Positions 9,433 through 17,650 of a stretch of 64,000 bases of DNA are shown here, one piece after another. The position numbers and the translations under genes are program-made. Within the stretch, counting starts at the first letter, position 1. The number at the start of each line of letters is the position of its first letter. This stretch comes from Erysipelotrichaceae bacterium (lineage in GTDB: Bacteria; Bacillota_I; Bacilli_A; Erysipelotrichales; Erysipelotrichaceae), in NCBI GenBank assembly GCA_017432005.1, contig JAFRKA010000013.1, forward strand, positions 62,001-126,000. Direction: 5' to 3'. The notes below the pieces were generated by a model, which saw nothing but the letters and a program-made list of their open reading frames with translations, had not been told where the DNA came from and searched no databases.

Positions 9433-10457
9433 TCTTTGTGACCTCCGAGCATTTCTTCGATCGCTCTTTGTGTTTCATTTATCTGGTCAAGGATCATCTC
9501 TTGCGTCTCTGACTCCGTCAGATCATGACCGTTCACATCGACATCCAGCGGTGCATTGGAATTGATCAGACCGATAGTACCGGTAAAGAAATCCTTTACC
9601 GTCCTCTCCTGCTTCTCTTCGACCGGTTCTTCTTCTTCCGGTTTCATCGTAACAGGGATCTCTTCCGTCTCCGTCCTGGCGATGACTGTTTCGTTTTCGT
9701 TTTGTTCAGGCTTGATCTCTTCCGGCTTTTCTTTCTCCACAGGCTGTCTGGCCGGTTTCGGATCGAGACTGATGCCTGCTTCAGAACTGTTTCGCATACC
9801 GTCATCGACGACATGACCTGATTCGATCCTGATCGTGCGTTTCGGATGGTATTCGACCATCACATCATTATGGGTAACGACCAGCAGGGTCGTCTTCTCT
9901 TCCTTATTGATCTTCTCCAGAAGTCTGATCATTTCATCAGTCATGCTGGGGTCGAGGTTACCGGTAGGCTCGTCGGCGATGAGGATCGTCGGACGCTTGG
10001 CTACAGCTCTGGCGATCGCTACACGCTGCTGCTGACCGCCGGAAAGCTCACGCGGTTTGGCCTTGGCCTTGTCTGAAAGATCGACCAGCTTGAGGACTTC
10101 CCTGACTCTTTTTCTGATCTTGTCATTGGGATAATCCAGAACTTCCAGGGCATAGGCGATATTTTCAAAAACGGTCTTTTCCGGCAGAAGACGGAAATCC
10201 TGGAAAACGACGCCGATCTTGCGGCGGTAAAGATAGACTTTGGACTTTCTCAGTCTTCCGACATTGACTCCGGATACGATGACCGATCCGCCGGTCGGGA
10301 TCTCTTCCCCGTCCAGCAGTTTGATCAGCGTTGACTTGCCGGAACCGGTCGGTCCCATGATATATACGAATTCCCCGTCATTGACCTTCAGGTTGACGTT
10401 CTCGAGCGCATGTGTACCGTTCCGGTACTTTTTGGAAACATTTCTGAACTCTATCAT
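9429..10457 (-). CDS. ftsE: Cell-division ATP-binding protein FtsE with long acidic C-terminal tail
   Basis: The first 225 or so residues are a standard FtsE ATPase: Walker A GPTGSGKST, signature LSGGQQQR, Walker [13 protein letters not shown]. FtsE is usually about 230 residues, but this one runs to 342; the extra 110 are rich in Glu, Pro and Lys and end in a predicted helix (…ETQRAIEEMLGGHKE). Start ATG 10457 is chosen because the ABC fold begins there. An extended -10 (TGATACAAT) ends 8 bases upstream, so the mRNA is almost leaderless. The tail is cytoplasmic and could bind a division protein; that is inference. Confidence 0.95.
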   Translation of the reverse strand: MIEFRNVSKKYRNGTHALENVNLKVNDGEFVYIMGPTGSGKSTLIKLLDGEEIPTGGSVIVSGVNVGRLRKSKVYLYRRKIGVVFQDFRLLPEKTVFENIAYALEVLDYPNDKIRKRVREVLKLVDLSDKAKAKPRELSGGQQQRVAIARAVAKRPTILIADEPTGNLDPSMTDEMIRLLEKINKEEKTTLLVVTHNDVMVEYHPKRTIRIESGHVVDDGMRNSSEAGISLDPKPARQPVEKEKPEEIKPEQNENETVIARTETEEIPVTMKPEEEEPVEEKQERTVKDFFTGTIGLINSNAPLDVDVNGHDLTESETQEMILDQINETQRAIEEMLGGHKE

Positions 10458-10465
10458 ACCTATTA

Positions 10466-10474
10466 ATTGTATCA
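10466..10474 (-). promoter_or_regulatory. ftsE operon promoter (extended -10)
   Basis: Minus-strand TGATACAAT is an extended -10 element whose last base is 8 nt before the ftsE ATG. The hexamer 17 bp upstream (TTGGAG) is a poor -35. The predicted mRNA has a leader of only one or two bases. Confidence 0.6.
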
Positions 10475-10535
10475 CTATTGACTGATGCCTCCAAACCCTC
10501 ATTCTCTATCTGACGTATATTATTTTCTTTTCCAG

Positions 10536-10544
10536 TGCTAAAAT
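10536..10544 (+). promoter_or_regulatory. darA promoter (extended -10)
   Basis: TGCTAAAAT is an extended -10 about 33 bases before the darA ATG; no good -35 is seen. It diverges from the ftsE promoter. Confidence 0.5.
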
Positions 10545-10577
10545 GATGATAGAATTATATTTACAGGAGGCAGGATT

Positions 10578-10901
10578 ATGAAACTCATACTGGCTATTAT
10601 TTCCACTGATGATACAAAAGCCTGCATTTCAGCACTGAATAAGGCTTCATTCCACGTTACCCGTCTCGCTACGACCGGCGGTTTCCTTTCTTCAGGAAAT
10701 ACGACACTGCTGATCGGCTGTGAAGACAAGGAAGTCGACAGCGCGATCGAGATCATCGGTAACGAATCACAGAGAAGAAAAGAAGCAGTTCCTACTACGA
10801 TCTCCACGGATATGTCCAACCTGGTATCTTATCCGATCGAAGTCGAGGTCGGTGGTGCTACTGTTTTCGTCCTCAACGTTGACAGATTTGAAAAACTCTA
10901 A
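10578..10901 (+). CDS. darA: PII-like cyclic-di-AMP receptor DarA (PstA)
   Basis: A 107-residue DUF970/PII-like protein, nearly the same length as Bacillus DarA (109). The family signature RLATTGGFLSSGNTT, which forms part of the nucleotide pocket, is present. DarA trimers bind c-di-AMP and relay it to targets not well known. In Bacillus darA lies between tmk and holB; here it has moved next to ftsE, on the opposite strand, with its own extended -10 promoter, a good AGGAGG site and its own terminator. Confidence 0.93.
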   Translation: MKLILAIISTDDTKACISALNKASFHVTRLATTGGFLSSGNTTLLIGCEDKEVDSAIEIIGNESQRRKEAVPTTISTDMSNLVSYPIEVEVGGATVFVLNVDRFEKL

Positions 10902-10925
10902 GAACCTTAAACCGGTTCTTTTTTA
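10901..10925 (+). terminator. Intrinsic terminator after darA
   Basis: Stem AGAACC / GGTTCT with a 7-base loop followed by TTTTT. It starts at the last base of the darA stop codon and ends 4 bases before azlC, so azlC must be expressed by read-through or by a promoter not recognised here. Confidence 0.7.
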
Positions 10926-10928
10926 GAT

Positions 10929-11624
10929 ATGAACTCTTTCAGAAAAGGCTTAAAAGACGGATTACCAATCGGATTTGGCTACTTTGCGGTAGCCTTTTCC
11001 TTGGGCATAATCGCAGCCGGAGCCGGACTGACGCCCTTCCAGGGCTTCCTGGCCTCGCTGTTAGTCAATGCCTCAGCCGGTGAGAATGCCGCCTTCATCG
11101 CCATTAAGGAAAGTGTTCCCTATCTGCAGATGGTCATGATCATGATCGTCAGCAATATCCGTTATGTCCTGATGTCCTTTGCCCTGTCACAGAAGATCAG
11201 ACCGGGAACAGCTCTGATCCACAGACTCATACTGGGATTCTTCCTGACTGACGAATATTTTGCCCTGGCCGTTTCCCAGGATCCGTATTGTGATCCTTAT
11301 TATTCATATGGAGCCATCAGCTTTGCGGCACCGTGCTGGGCCAGCGGTACGGCTTTAGGTATCGTCATGGGCAACATCCTGCCCGGAAGGATCGTCTCAG
11401 CTTTGTCGGTAGCGCTTTTCGGTATGTTTCTGGCCATCATCATCCCGCCTGCCCGTACCAGCAGACCAATCGCGATCCTGATCGTCATCAGTTTCATCTC
11501 CAGTTATCTGCTGAATACTTTCACTTCCGTTTCCGAGAGTACGGCGACCATCATCCTGACGATCGCTCTCTCCTCACTTGGAGCCATATTATTTCCGGTG
11601 AAAGGAGACAATCATGCGCAATAA
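10929..11624 (+). CDS. azlC: AzlC family branched-chain amino acid exporter, large subunit
   Basis: A 231-residue AzlC/YgaZ protein with several membrane segments. With AzlD it exports branched-chain amino acids or their analogues. The N-terminal family pattern GLKDGLPIGFGYFAVAFSLG is present. No Shine-Dalgarno is seen before the ATG, which lies just behind the darA terminator. It overlaps azlD by 11 bases, confirming the pair. Confidence 0.9.
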   Translation: MNSFRKGLKDGLPIGFGYFAVAFSLGIIAAGAGLTPFQGFLASLLVNASAGENAAFIAIKESVPYLQMVMIMIVSNIRYVLMSFALSQKIRPGTALIHRLILGFFLTDEYFALAVSQDPYCDPYYSYGAISFAAPCWASGTALGIVMGNILPGRIVSALSVALFGMFLAIIIPPARTSRPIAILIVISFISSYLLNTFTSVSESTATIILTIALSSLGAILFPVKGDNHAQ

Positions 11625-11919
11625 CATCTATATCTACATCGCCGTCATGACAATAACGGTCTTTCTGGTCAGAGTCCTTCCTTTGACGATCATCAGAAGA
11701 CCGATCACCAACCGTTTCATCAGGGATTTCCTCTACTACGTACCCTATGTGACCCTGTCGGTCATGACCTTCCCGGCCATCATCAACGCCACCGAGAATC
11801 CCCTTGCCGGAGCAGCAGCTCTGATCTTTGGCATCATCGCCGCCTACAGGGGAATGGGTCTTTTCAAAGTCACCGTGATCTGCTGCCTCTGTGTCCTGAT
11901 CATCGAATATTTCCTTTAA
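11614..11919 (+). CDS. azlD: AzlD family branched-chain amino acid exporter, small subunit
   Basis: A 101-residue membrane protein of the AzlD/YgaH family with about three hydrophobic helices and the typical segment RVLPLTIIRRP. Its start lies inside the end of azlC and is preceded by a GAAAGGAG site, so the two are translationally coupled. It forms the export complex with AzlC. Confidence 0.9.
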   Translation: MRNNIYIYIAVMTITVFLVRVLPLTIIRRPITNRFIRDFLYYVPYVTLSVMTFPAIINATENPLAGAAALIFGIIAAYRGMGLFKVTVICCLCVLIIEYFL

Positions 11920-11951
11920 GTCATTTTCACAGAATTTTTTCTTTCTTCCTT

Positions 11952-11957
11952 TATAAT
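11952..11957 (+). promoter_or_regulatory. -10 element of the flavodiiron gene
   Basis: A consensus TATAAT 22 bases before the ATG. The -35 region is T-rich without a clear hexamer. Confidence 0.5.
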
Positions 11958-11979
11958 GAGGTCAAGGAGAACTTTTAAT

Positions 11980-13773
11980 ATGGAAATAACCAATGATATC
12001 AAATATGTAGGTGTGAATGATCATCAGGTCGACCTGTTTGAAGGCCAGTATAAAGTACCTTCAGGCATGTCCTACAATTCATATGTGATCATGGATGAAA
12101 AGATCGCCGTCATGGACACGGTCGATCAGCACTTCACTCATGAATGGCTGGACAACATCCAGAACGTCCTGAACGGCAGACAGCCGGACTATCTGGTCGT
12201 TCAGCACATGGAACCTGACCATTCCGCCAACATCGCCAACTTCATGAAGATCTATGACAAAGCGCTGATCGTTTCATCCGACAAAGCCTTTGCGATGATG
12301 GTCAACTACTTCGGTACCGATTATGATGACCGCCATATCGTGATCAAAGAAGGCGATACGCTGGAGCTGGGCAAGCATACGCTGAGCTTCGTTGCGGCAC
12401 CGATGGTCCACTGGCCGGAAGTCATGATGACCTACGACACTTATGAAAGAGCCCTGTTCTCAGCCGACGGTTTCGGCAAGTTCGGTGCCCTGGATGTCGA
12501 AGAAGACTGGGTCGATGAAGCCAGACGCTACTACATCGGCATCGTCGGCAAGTATGGTGCGCAAGTCCAGGCTGTACTGAAGAAAGCATCAGGACTCGAC
12601 ATCGCCATGATCCTGCCGCTGCACGGACCGTTCCTCTACAAGGATCTTCCGTACTATCTCAATCTGTACAACACCTGGTCAAGCTACGATGTGGAAAAAG
12701 ACGGAGTCGTCGTCTGTTACACTTCCGTCTACGGTCACACCAAGGCAGCTGTCGAGAAACTGGTCGATCAGCTCAAAGCCTGCAATGCACCGGAAGTCAA
12801 AGTCTACGATCTGGCCAGATGCGATATGTCTGAAGCCGTCGCCGATGCCTTTGCCTATAACAAGCTGGTCCTGGCTACGACGACCTACAATGCCGACATC
12901 TATCCGTTCATGAAGGAATTCATCAACCATCTGACGGAAAGAAACTTCCAGAACCGCAAGATCGGTTTCATCGAGAACGGTTCATGGGCGCCGCTGGCTG
13001 CCAAGACGATGAAAGAGATGCTGGGAAAACAGAAGAACCTGACCTTCGTCGATCCGGTCGTTCATATCAAGTCTGCTATGAATGATGCCAATAAAGAAGA
13101 GATCGAAAAACTCGCCATGGCTATGTGCATCGACTATGTCGCCCGTGACGAGAAACAGGCCAACAAGAACGATATGAAGGCTCTGTTCTCGATCGGCTAC
13201 GGTCTCTATGTCGTCACCAGCAATGACGGCAAGAAAGACAACGGTCTGATCGTCAATACGGTCGTTCAGCTTACCGACAATCCGTTTAGAGTCATGGTGT
13301 CGATCAATAAAGACAACTATTCACATCACGTCATCAAGCAGACCGGCATCATGAACGTCAACTGTCTGAACATCGAAGCTCCGTTCAGGATCTTCCAGCA
13401 GTTCGGCTTCCAGTCCGGAAGGAACGTCGACAAGTTCAAGGATGAAAAAGAGATCCTCAGATCCGACAACGGTCTGATCTTCCTGCCGCACTACATCAAT
13501 GCCTTCTTCTCGCTGAAAGTCGAAGACTACAAGGATCTGGGCACACACGGCATGTTCATCTGTTCGGTAACTGAGGCCCGCGTCATCAACAATGTCGAGA
13601 CGATGACCTACACCTACTACCAGAAGAACGTCAAACCTAAACCGGAGACTCAGGGCAAGAAAGGCTTCGTCTGCAAGGTCTGCGGATACATCTATGAAGG
13701 TGATGAACTCCCGGATGACTTCATCTGTCCGTTATGCAAGCACGGCGCAGCTGATTTTGAACCGATACAATAA
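11980..13773 (+). CDS. Flavodiiron protein fused to flavin reductase and rubredoxin
   Basis: A 597-residue three-part soluble redox enzyme. Residues about 1-250 are the beta-lactamase-like diiron domain with all ligands: HMEPDH, His in MVHWPE, Asp in FSADGFG, His in LPLHGPF. About 250-395 is a flavodoxin domain (FMN loop TSVYGHTKA). About 410-550 is a flavin reductase-like domain and the last 45 residues are a rubredoxin (CKVCG and CPLCK). Flavodiiron proteins reduce O2 to water and/or NO to N2O, protecting anaerobes; the fused reductase and rubredoxin should supply electrons from NAD(P)H. Start ATG 11980 has an AAGGAG site; an earlier ATG at 11956 overlaps the -10. A strong terminator follows. 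Confidence 0.95.
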   Translation: MEITNDIKYVGVNDHQVDLFEGQYKVPSGMSYNSYVIMDEKIAVMDTVDQHFTHEWLDNIQNVLNGRQPDYLVVQHMEPDHSANIANFMKIYDKALIVSSDKAFAMMVNYFGTDYDDRHIVIKEGDTLELGKHTLSFVAAPMVHWPEVMMTYDTYERALFSADGFGKFGALDVEEDWVDEARRYYIGIVGKYGAQVQAVLKKASGLDIAMILPLHGPFLYKDLPYYLNLYNTWSSYDVEKDGVVVCYTSVYGHTKAAVEKLVDQLKACNAPEVKVYDLARCDMSEAVADAFAYNKLVLATTTYNADIYPFMKEFINHLTERNFQNRKIGFIENGSWAPLAAKTMKEMLGKQKNLTFVDPVVHIKSAMNDANKEEIEKLAMAMCIDYVARDEKQANKNDMKALFSIGYGLYVVTSNDGKKDNGLIVNTVVQLTDNPFRVMVSINKDNYSHHVIKQTGIMNVNCLNIEAPFRIFQQFGFQSGRNVDKFKDEKEILRSDNGLIFLPHYINAFFSLKVEDYKDLGTHGMFICSVTEARVINNVETMTYTYYQKNVKPKPETQGKKGFVCKVCGYIYEGDELPDDFICPLCKHGAADFEPIQ

Positions 13774-13780
13774 GAACTAA

Positions 13781-13805
13781 GGGGCTTCAAGCGAAGCCCC
13801 TTTTT
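13781..13805 (+). terminator. Intrinsic terminator after the flavodiiron gene
   Basis: Perfect 8-bp stem GGGGCTTC / GAAGCCCC, loop AAGC, then TTTTT. Confidence 0.9.
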
Positions 13806-13821
13806 ATGTTTAAATAGAGAC

Positions 13822-14088
13822 ATGAGAAGATACTACATCATCTTTAAAGGAAGAGTTCAGGGCGTCGGTTTTCGAGGTACGGCCATGATGAGTGCCCGCC
13901 GCAACAGCCTGACCGGTTTCGTACGCAACCGCGATGACGGAAGCGTCGAATGCGAGATCCAGGGTGAAGATACCGATCAGTTCCTGCAGGACATCATGAG
14001 AAACGACCGTTACATCAGGATCGATGATTACCATATAAAAGAGATCCCTCTCATCGAAACAGAGAGGGAATTCAAAGTCAGATTCTGA
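13822..14088 (+). CDS. acyP: Acylphosphatase
   Basis: An 88-residue acylphosphatase, a small cytosolic enzyme hydrolysing carboxyl-phosphate bonds. The signature GRVQGVGFR holds catalytic Arg18, and GFVRNRDDGSVE holds catalytic Asn36; the 18-residue spacing matches the family. No Shine-Dalgarno is present: a TGTTTAAAT extended -10-like element ends 6 bases before the ATG, suggesting a leaderless mRNA. The 3' end overlaps the convergent methyltransferase gene by 11 bases, with no terminator between them. Confidence 0.92.
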   Translation: MRRYYIIFKGRVQGVGFRGTAMMSARRNSLTGFVRNRDDGSVECEIQGEDTDQFLQDIMRNDRYIRIDDYHIKEIPLIETEREFKVRF

Positions 14089-14791
14089 ACTGATACATTA
14101 TTATTGCCGCGGCCATGCCGACATTGAGGGAATCGATATTGCACATATCGATTTTTATTATCTCGTCAGCCGCATCCATCACTTCACTTCGCACGCCGCT
14201 TCCTTCATTGCCCAAGATGAAGGCCATCTTCTCGACAGCTTTGACTTCATGAAGTTCTTTCGTATTTTTTCGCAAACCGGTCGCACAGACCAGGTAACCG
14301 TCATCCTGCAGTTTTTTTATTTCTTTTAAAATATCACCATGTCTGATCTTCAGCGTATAGATACCGCCCTTGCAGTTATCCAGACATTTCTCGTTGTAGA
14401 TATCGGCACAGTTCTCTGACAGGATCATCGTCTCAAAGCCAAAGAGGCGGCAGGCTTCCATGATCCGGCCGATGTTCAGGGGATCCTGCAGACGGTCAAG
14501 GATCACGATCCTGTTCCCATTGATCGGACTTTCTTCGATCATCCGGGAAACGCCGATGTATTTCAGCCCTTGCCTTCCGGCGATCTTGGTTAGTACCTCT
14601 TCAGATACTTCCAGTTCATCTGAAAAAGAAAAAGGCTTTTCTCCTGTATAGACAAGCTGTTGCAGACAGCCGCTCTTGGCGGCTTCTTTGATCAGTTCTT
14701 CATCCAAGATAAGAAAACGTTCAGTCCGGTATTTCTTCTGATGGAGCCTGGTCAGCTGTTTGACGGTCTTGTTTTCCAGAGAAGTGATCAT
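14078..14791 (-). CDS. TrmH/SpoU family RNA 2'-O-methyltransferase
   Basis: A 237-residue SPOUT methyltransferase: short N-terminal substrate-binding domain, then motif 1 (LQDPLNIGRIMEACRLFG), motif 2 (ILGNEGSGVR) and motif 3 (IDSLNVGMAAAIIMY), which build the knotted SAM site. It should add a 2'-O-methyl to tRNA or rRNA; the target is not predictable. It is the last gene of a four-gene operon with a RlmB-like paralogue and two U32 proteins, and its start overlaps the end of the paralogue by 4 bases. Confidence 0.88.
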   Translation of the reverse strand: MITSLENKTVKQLTRLHQKKYRTERFLILDEELIKEAAKSGCLQQLVYTGEKPFSFSDELEVSEEVLTKIAGRQGLKYIGVSRMIEESPINGNRIVILDRLQDPLNIGRIMEACRLFGFETMILSENCADIYNEKCLDNCKGGIYTLKIRHGDILKEIKKLQDDGYLVCATGLRKNTKELHEVKAVEKMAFILGNEGSGVRSEVMDAADEIIKIDMCNIDSLNVGMAAAIIMYQFRI

Positions 14792-15495
14792 TGTTTCTTC
14801 CTTTGCGCAAACAAGAGCGTCGCCACCACATCGAGAGCGGCACAGGCATTCAGGGCGTTGCGGAAATCAGATCCATAGGCGATATAGAGATGTTCATCAC
14901 ACAAGGATAGAAGATCGGAGGAAATCCCTCTCTTTTCTCCTCCCAGCATGAACAGCGCCTTGTTTTCAAACTTCACATCAAAGATATCCTTTGATCCTTC
15001 ACCGCGGAAAAGTCCGTATAGATGATATCCTTCTTCCTTATATGCGCTGATCTGCCTGAAGGCATCATCGGCGACTCTGACATTCAGCATATCGTAGGCA
15101 CCGGCCGAAGACTTCAGCAGCTGCATCTCCATCGGTGAATAGTCTCTGCTGCTCAAAAGCAGGTTCTTGAACCCGAAAGCATAGAGAGTTCGCATGGCAT
15201 AGCCGAGATTGAAAGGATCCTCGATCCCGTCAAGATAAAAGATATCACCATCCGTGAATTCATCATTGCGGCGCAGACTCACCTGTGCTCCGACGCCGCC
15301 ATGGCTCTTGCCTTTTAAGATACTGCCCAGCTCTTCCGGATCCATTTCCTGAAGCGGGACGCCGTTTAGCTTGGCGATCTTGCGGATGAAATTGAGATCC
15401 TTCGTCTTTTTCGCACTGCTGATATAGACGAGTGAAACATCCCTCTTCCCATTCAACAGAGCCGCTTTGACGCTGATGGCACCTTCAATGATCAT
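14788..15495 (-). CDS. RlmB-like TrmH family RNA methyltransferase, divergent
   Basis: A 235-residue SpoU methyltransferase closest in layout to RlmB (23S rRNA Gm2251): N-terminal IIEGAISVKAALL, GKSHGGVGA, motif 1 GIEDPFNLGYAMRTLYAFG, motif 2 LGGEKRGIS. The third motif is unusual: DFRNALNACAALDVV where most members have SLNVSVAAGI, so catalysis or dimer contacts may differ. It lies between a U32 gene and a more typical paralogue, overlapping both by 4 bases. It could be a functional but diverged enzyme of this lineage. Confidence 0.82.
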   Translation of the reverse strand: MIIEGAISVKAALLNGKRDVSLVYISSAKKTKDLNFIRKIAKLNGVPLQEMDPEELGSILKGKSHGGVGAQVSLRRNDEFTDGDIFYLDGIEDPFNLGYAMRTLYAFGFKNLLLSSRDYSPMEMQLLKSSAGAYDMLNVRVADDAFRQISAYKEEGYHLYGLFRGEGSKDIFDVKFENKALFMLGGEKRGISSDLLSLCDEHLYIAYGSDFRNALNACAALDVVATLLFAQRKKQ

Positions 15496-16697
15496 CGTTC
15501 AGCCTTTCTCAACATGTCGCCTTTATATACCCTGAAGGGCATCCTTATATATAACATCTGTGTCGGCCTGTTGGCGAGTTCCACTTCATTCCAGTTCTCG
15601 TCGAACATGTTTTCGACTCTGAATTTCAGATTGTCGGTCTTGGGACCGAAGGCTTCCAGTTCATCCAGATGAGCGAAGATGTTCTTGACTTCGACGAGTG
15701 CGATATTGCGGTAAGGATCGAAATCATGGACGAAACCGACATAGTCATGAGTGACACCGGCACCGTTTACGCCGTAGAGATGCTTGCTGTTGTCGCAGTC
15801 ACCTGAAAGGAAGCCGTCATCGCTTGGACGGTTCTCCGCTTTGGAAAGCTCATTGTCATAGTATTCCAGCCGTTCAGCTGTCAGGGTGCCTTTTTCATAG
15901 ATCTCATCGATCATGTTGCGGTAAGTCTTCACGACCTGACCGATATAGTATTCGGATTTCATCCGGCCTTCGATCTTCAAAGAAGCGATATCGCAGCGGA
16001 TCATCCTCTCGACATAGGCGGAAGCCCTGAGGTCTTTGGAAGACATTGAAAGCAGGCAGTTGGGATTGGAGATGGCAGTATCACCATCCATAAGATGATA
16101 CTTCCAGCGGCACGAATGGGCACAGCCGCCCCTGTTGGCATCCCTGAGCGTCATGCGGTTGGAAAGGACGCAGCGTCCCGAGTAATTGGAACACATGCCG
16201 CCGTGGATGAAGACCTCCAGCGGGATATCGCTGTTTCCGGCGATCTGTTCGATCTGATCCATACTGGCTTCTCTTCCCAGAACGACGCGATCGGCTCCGA
16301 AGCGCTTCAAGGCTTTGACAGCCGATGAATTAAGGGAGGACAGCTGTGTCGAGATGTGACACTCCAGACGCGGTGCTTCTCTTTTAATGATCGGGATCAG
16401 ACCCAGTGACGAGATGATCACTCCGTCGATACCGATCCTTTCAAGATATTTCAGATAGTCGACGATCCCCTCATAGTCATCGTCATGAAAGACGATGTTT
16501 ACGGTCACGTAGGCTCTCGCATTGAATCTTTTCGCAAAGACGGATATCTCTTCAAGATCGCGCAGTTCAAAGTTTGATGCTCTGGAACGAAGTGAGTAAA
16601 ACTTGCCGCCCACATAAACAGCGTCAGCTCCGTACATGATCGCGATCTTGGCCTTCTGCAGATCCTTGGCAGGTGCCAGCAGTTCGATTTTATTCAT
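15492..16697 (-). CDS. U32 family protein, tRNA hydroxylation (TrhP/YrrO-like)
   Basis: A 401-residue peptidase-U32 family protein. Despite the name, characterised members (TrhP, RlhA) install hydroxyl groups on RNA uridine or cytidine. It has the N-terminal LLAPAKDLQKAKIAI and GADAVYVGG motifs and the cysteines expected for an iron-sulfur cluster (GGMCSNYSGRC, GGCAHSC), plus a C-terminal barrel domain. It pairs with the upstream U32 gene (8-base overlap), as yrrN and yrrO do in Bacillus, so both likely act in 5-hydroxyuridine formation at tRNA position 34. Confidence 0.88.
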   Translation of the reverse strand: MNKIELLAPAKDLQKAKIAIMYGADAVYVGGKFYSLRSRASNFELRDLEEISVFAKRFNARAYVTVNIVFHDDDYEGIVDYLKYLERIGIDGVIISSLGLIPIIKREAPRLECHISTQLSSLNSSAVKALKRFGADRVVLGREASMDQIEQIAGNSDIPLEVFIHGGMCSNYSGRCVLSNRMTLRDANRGGCAHSCRWKYHLMDGDTAISNPNCLLSMSSKDLRASAYVERMIRCDIASLKIEGRMKSEYYIGQVVKTYRNMIDEIYEKGTLTAERLEYYDNELSKAENRPSDDGFLSGDCDNSKHLYGVNGAGVTHDYVGFVHDFDPYRNIALVEVKNIFAHLDELEAFGPKTDNLKFRVENMFDENWNEVELANRPTQMLYIRMPFRVYKGDMLRKAER

Positions 16698-17565
16698 CTT
16701 TGCTTATATTGGTCCTCTGATAGAGATAACCTGAAGAATAGGAATCCGGATAATTGCGGATGAAACTCTTCTTCAGGAATTCACTGTTTTCTTTGGTCAC
16801 TCTTCTGTATTCCCGGCAGATCGAGACGATCTTATTCACATCTTCGATGAACAGTGTATCGATGATACCTCTTTTTAGATAAGGTCTCAGTTCCGGCAGT
16901 TCGGAGAACATCTCCAGGATATAATCGGAATATATCATCGTTCCGGCTTCATCTTCCACTATCGGCATGCGGTATTCTCTCTTCTCCTCGATCAGGGTGA
17001 GCGTTTCCCTGCCCAGATAGTCGTATTCCTTTCCTATCTCCTTGAAGTAGTTGGTCAGAAAACGCCGGCGGGAATAGGACATCCGCATATGTCCGAATAT
17101 CTGCATATCAACTTTACCGTCATTGCGTCTTACGATCTGTTTTATCTCATCCAGGGTCAGTTCCCTGGCGATCACGACACTGTCGATCCCCTGATCCAGG
17201 AAAAAAGAACTGTCCAGTGAATTGGTCAGGACCGTCTTGCCGTCATAGATGAGCTTTGAACGCAGTCCGCATGATCCGGCTGCTTCAAAGACGCCCAGAT
17301 CATGGAAATAGATGCCGTCCGGTTCCAGTTCATTGATGAACTCCAGATACTCATACATAGACATCCTTTCATCTTCCGAAATGAAATTGTCCATGACGAT
17401 ATATACTTTGCATCCCTCGGCTTTGCAGCGGATATTGATCGTTTCCAGATCATCCAATGTCAGATGATAACCGCTCACAAAACGGCTGCCGATGATCACA
17501 CCGTCACACATCCCGATGACTTTTTCCAGATAATCTTTCTTTCTTAAGGTCAGAAGCAGTTCCAC
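16690..17565 (-). CDS. U32 family protein, tRNA hydroxylation partner (YrrN-like)
   Basis: A 291-residue U32 family protein without the C-terminal extension of its partner, resembling Bacillus YrrN (TrhP1). The fold core is seen in GVIIGSRFVSGYHLTLDDLE and in the FGHMRMSYSRR segment, where the cysteine cluster of typical members is not evident. It starts with GTG. A TAAAAT hexamer ends 6 bases before the GTG and there is no Shine-Dalgarno, suggesting a leaderless message. First gene of the U32-U32-methyltransferase operon. Confidence 0.82.
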   Translation of the reverse strand: MELLLTLRKKDYLEKVIGMCDGVIIGSRFVSGYHLTLDDLETINIRCKAEGCKVYIVMDNFISEDERMSMYEYLEFINELEPDGIYFHDLGVFEAAGSCGLRSKLIYDGKTVLTNSLDSSFFLDQGIDSVVIARELTLDEIKQIVRRNDGKVDMQIFGHMRMSYSRRRFLTNYFKEIGKEYDYLGRETLTLIEEKREYRMPIVEDEAGTMIYSDYILEMFSELPELRPYLKRGIIDTLFIEDVNKIVSICREYRRVTKENSEFLKKSFIRNYPDSYSSGYLYQRTNISKDE

Positions 17566-17615
17566 AAATTAATTTTACTGTAAATAAGCCTTAAATACAC
17601 CTTCAGATGATCACA

Positions 17616-17647
17616 GAAAAAAGATCAGCCTTTTTCAGACTGATCTT
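17616..17647 (-). terminator. Intrinsic terminator after typA
   Basis: Minus-strand stem AAGATCAG / CTGATCTT with an 11-base loop and a following T-run, placed just after the typA stop. Confidence 0.8.
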
Positions 17648-17650
17648 CAC

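Noticed and set aside
13814..14095. Terminator between acyP and the convergent methyltransferase
   Set aside because: The two genes overlap by 11 bases and no hairpin with a T-run was found there.
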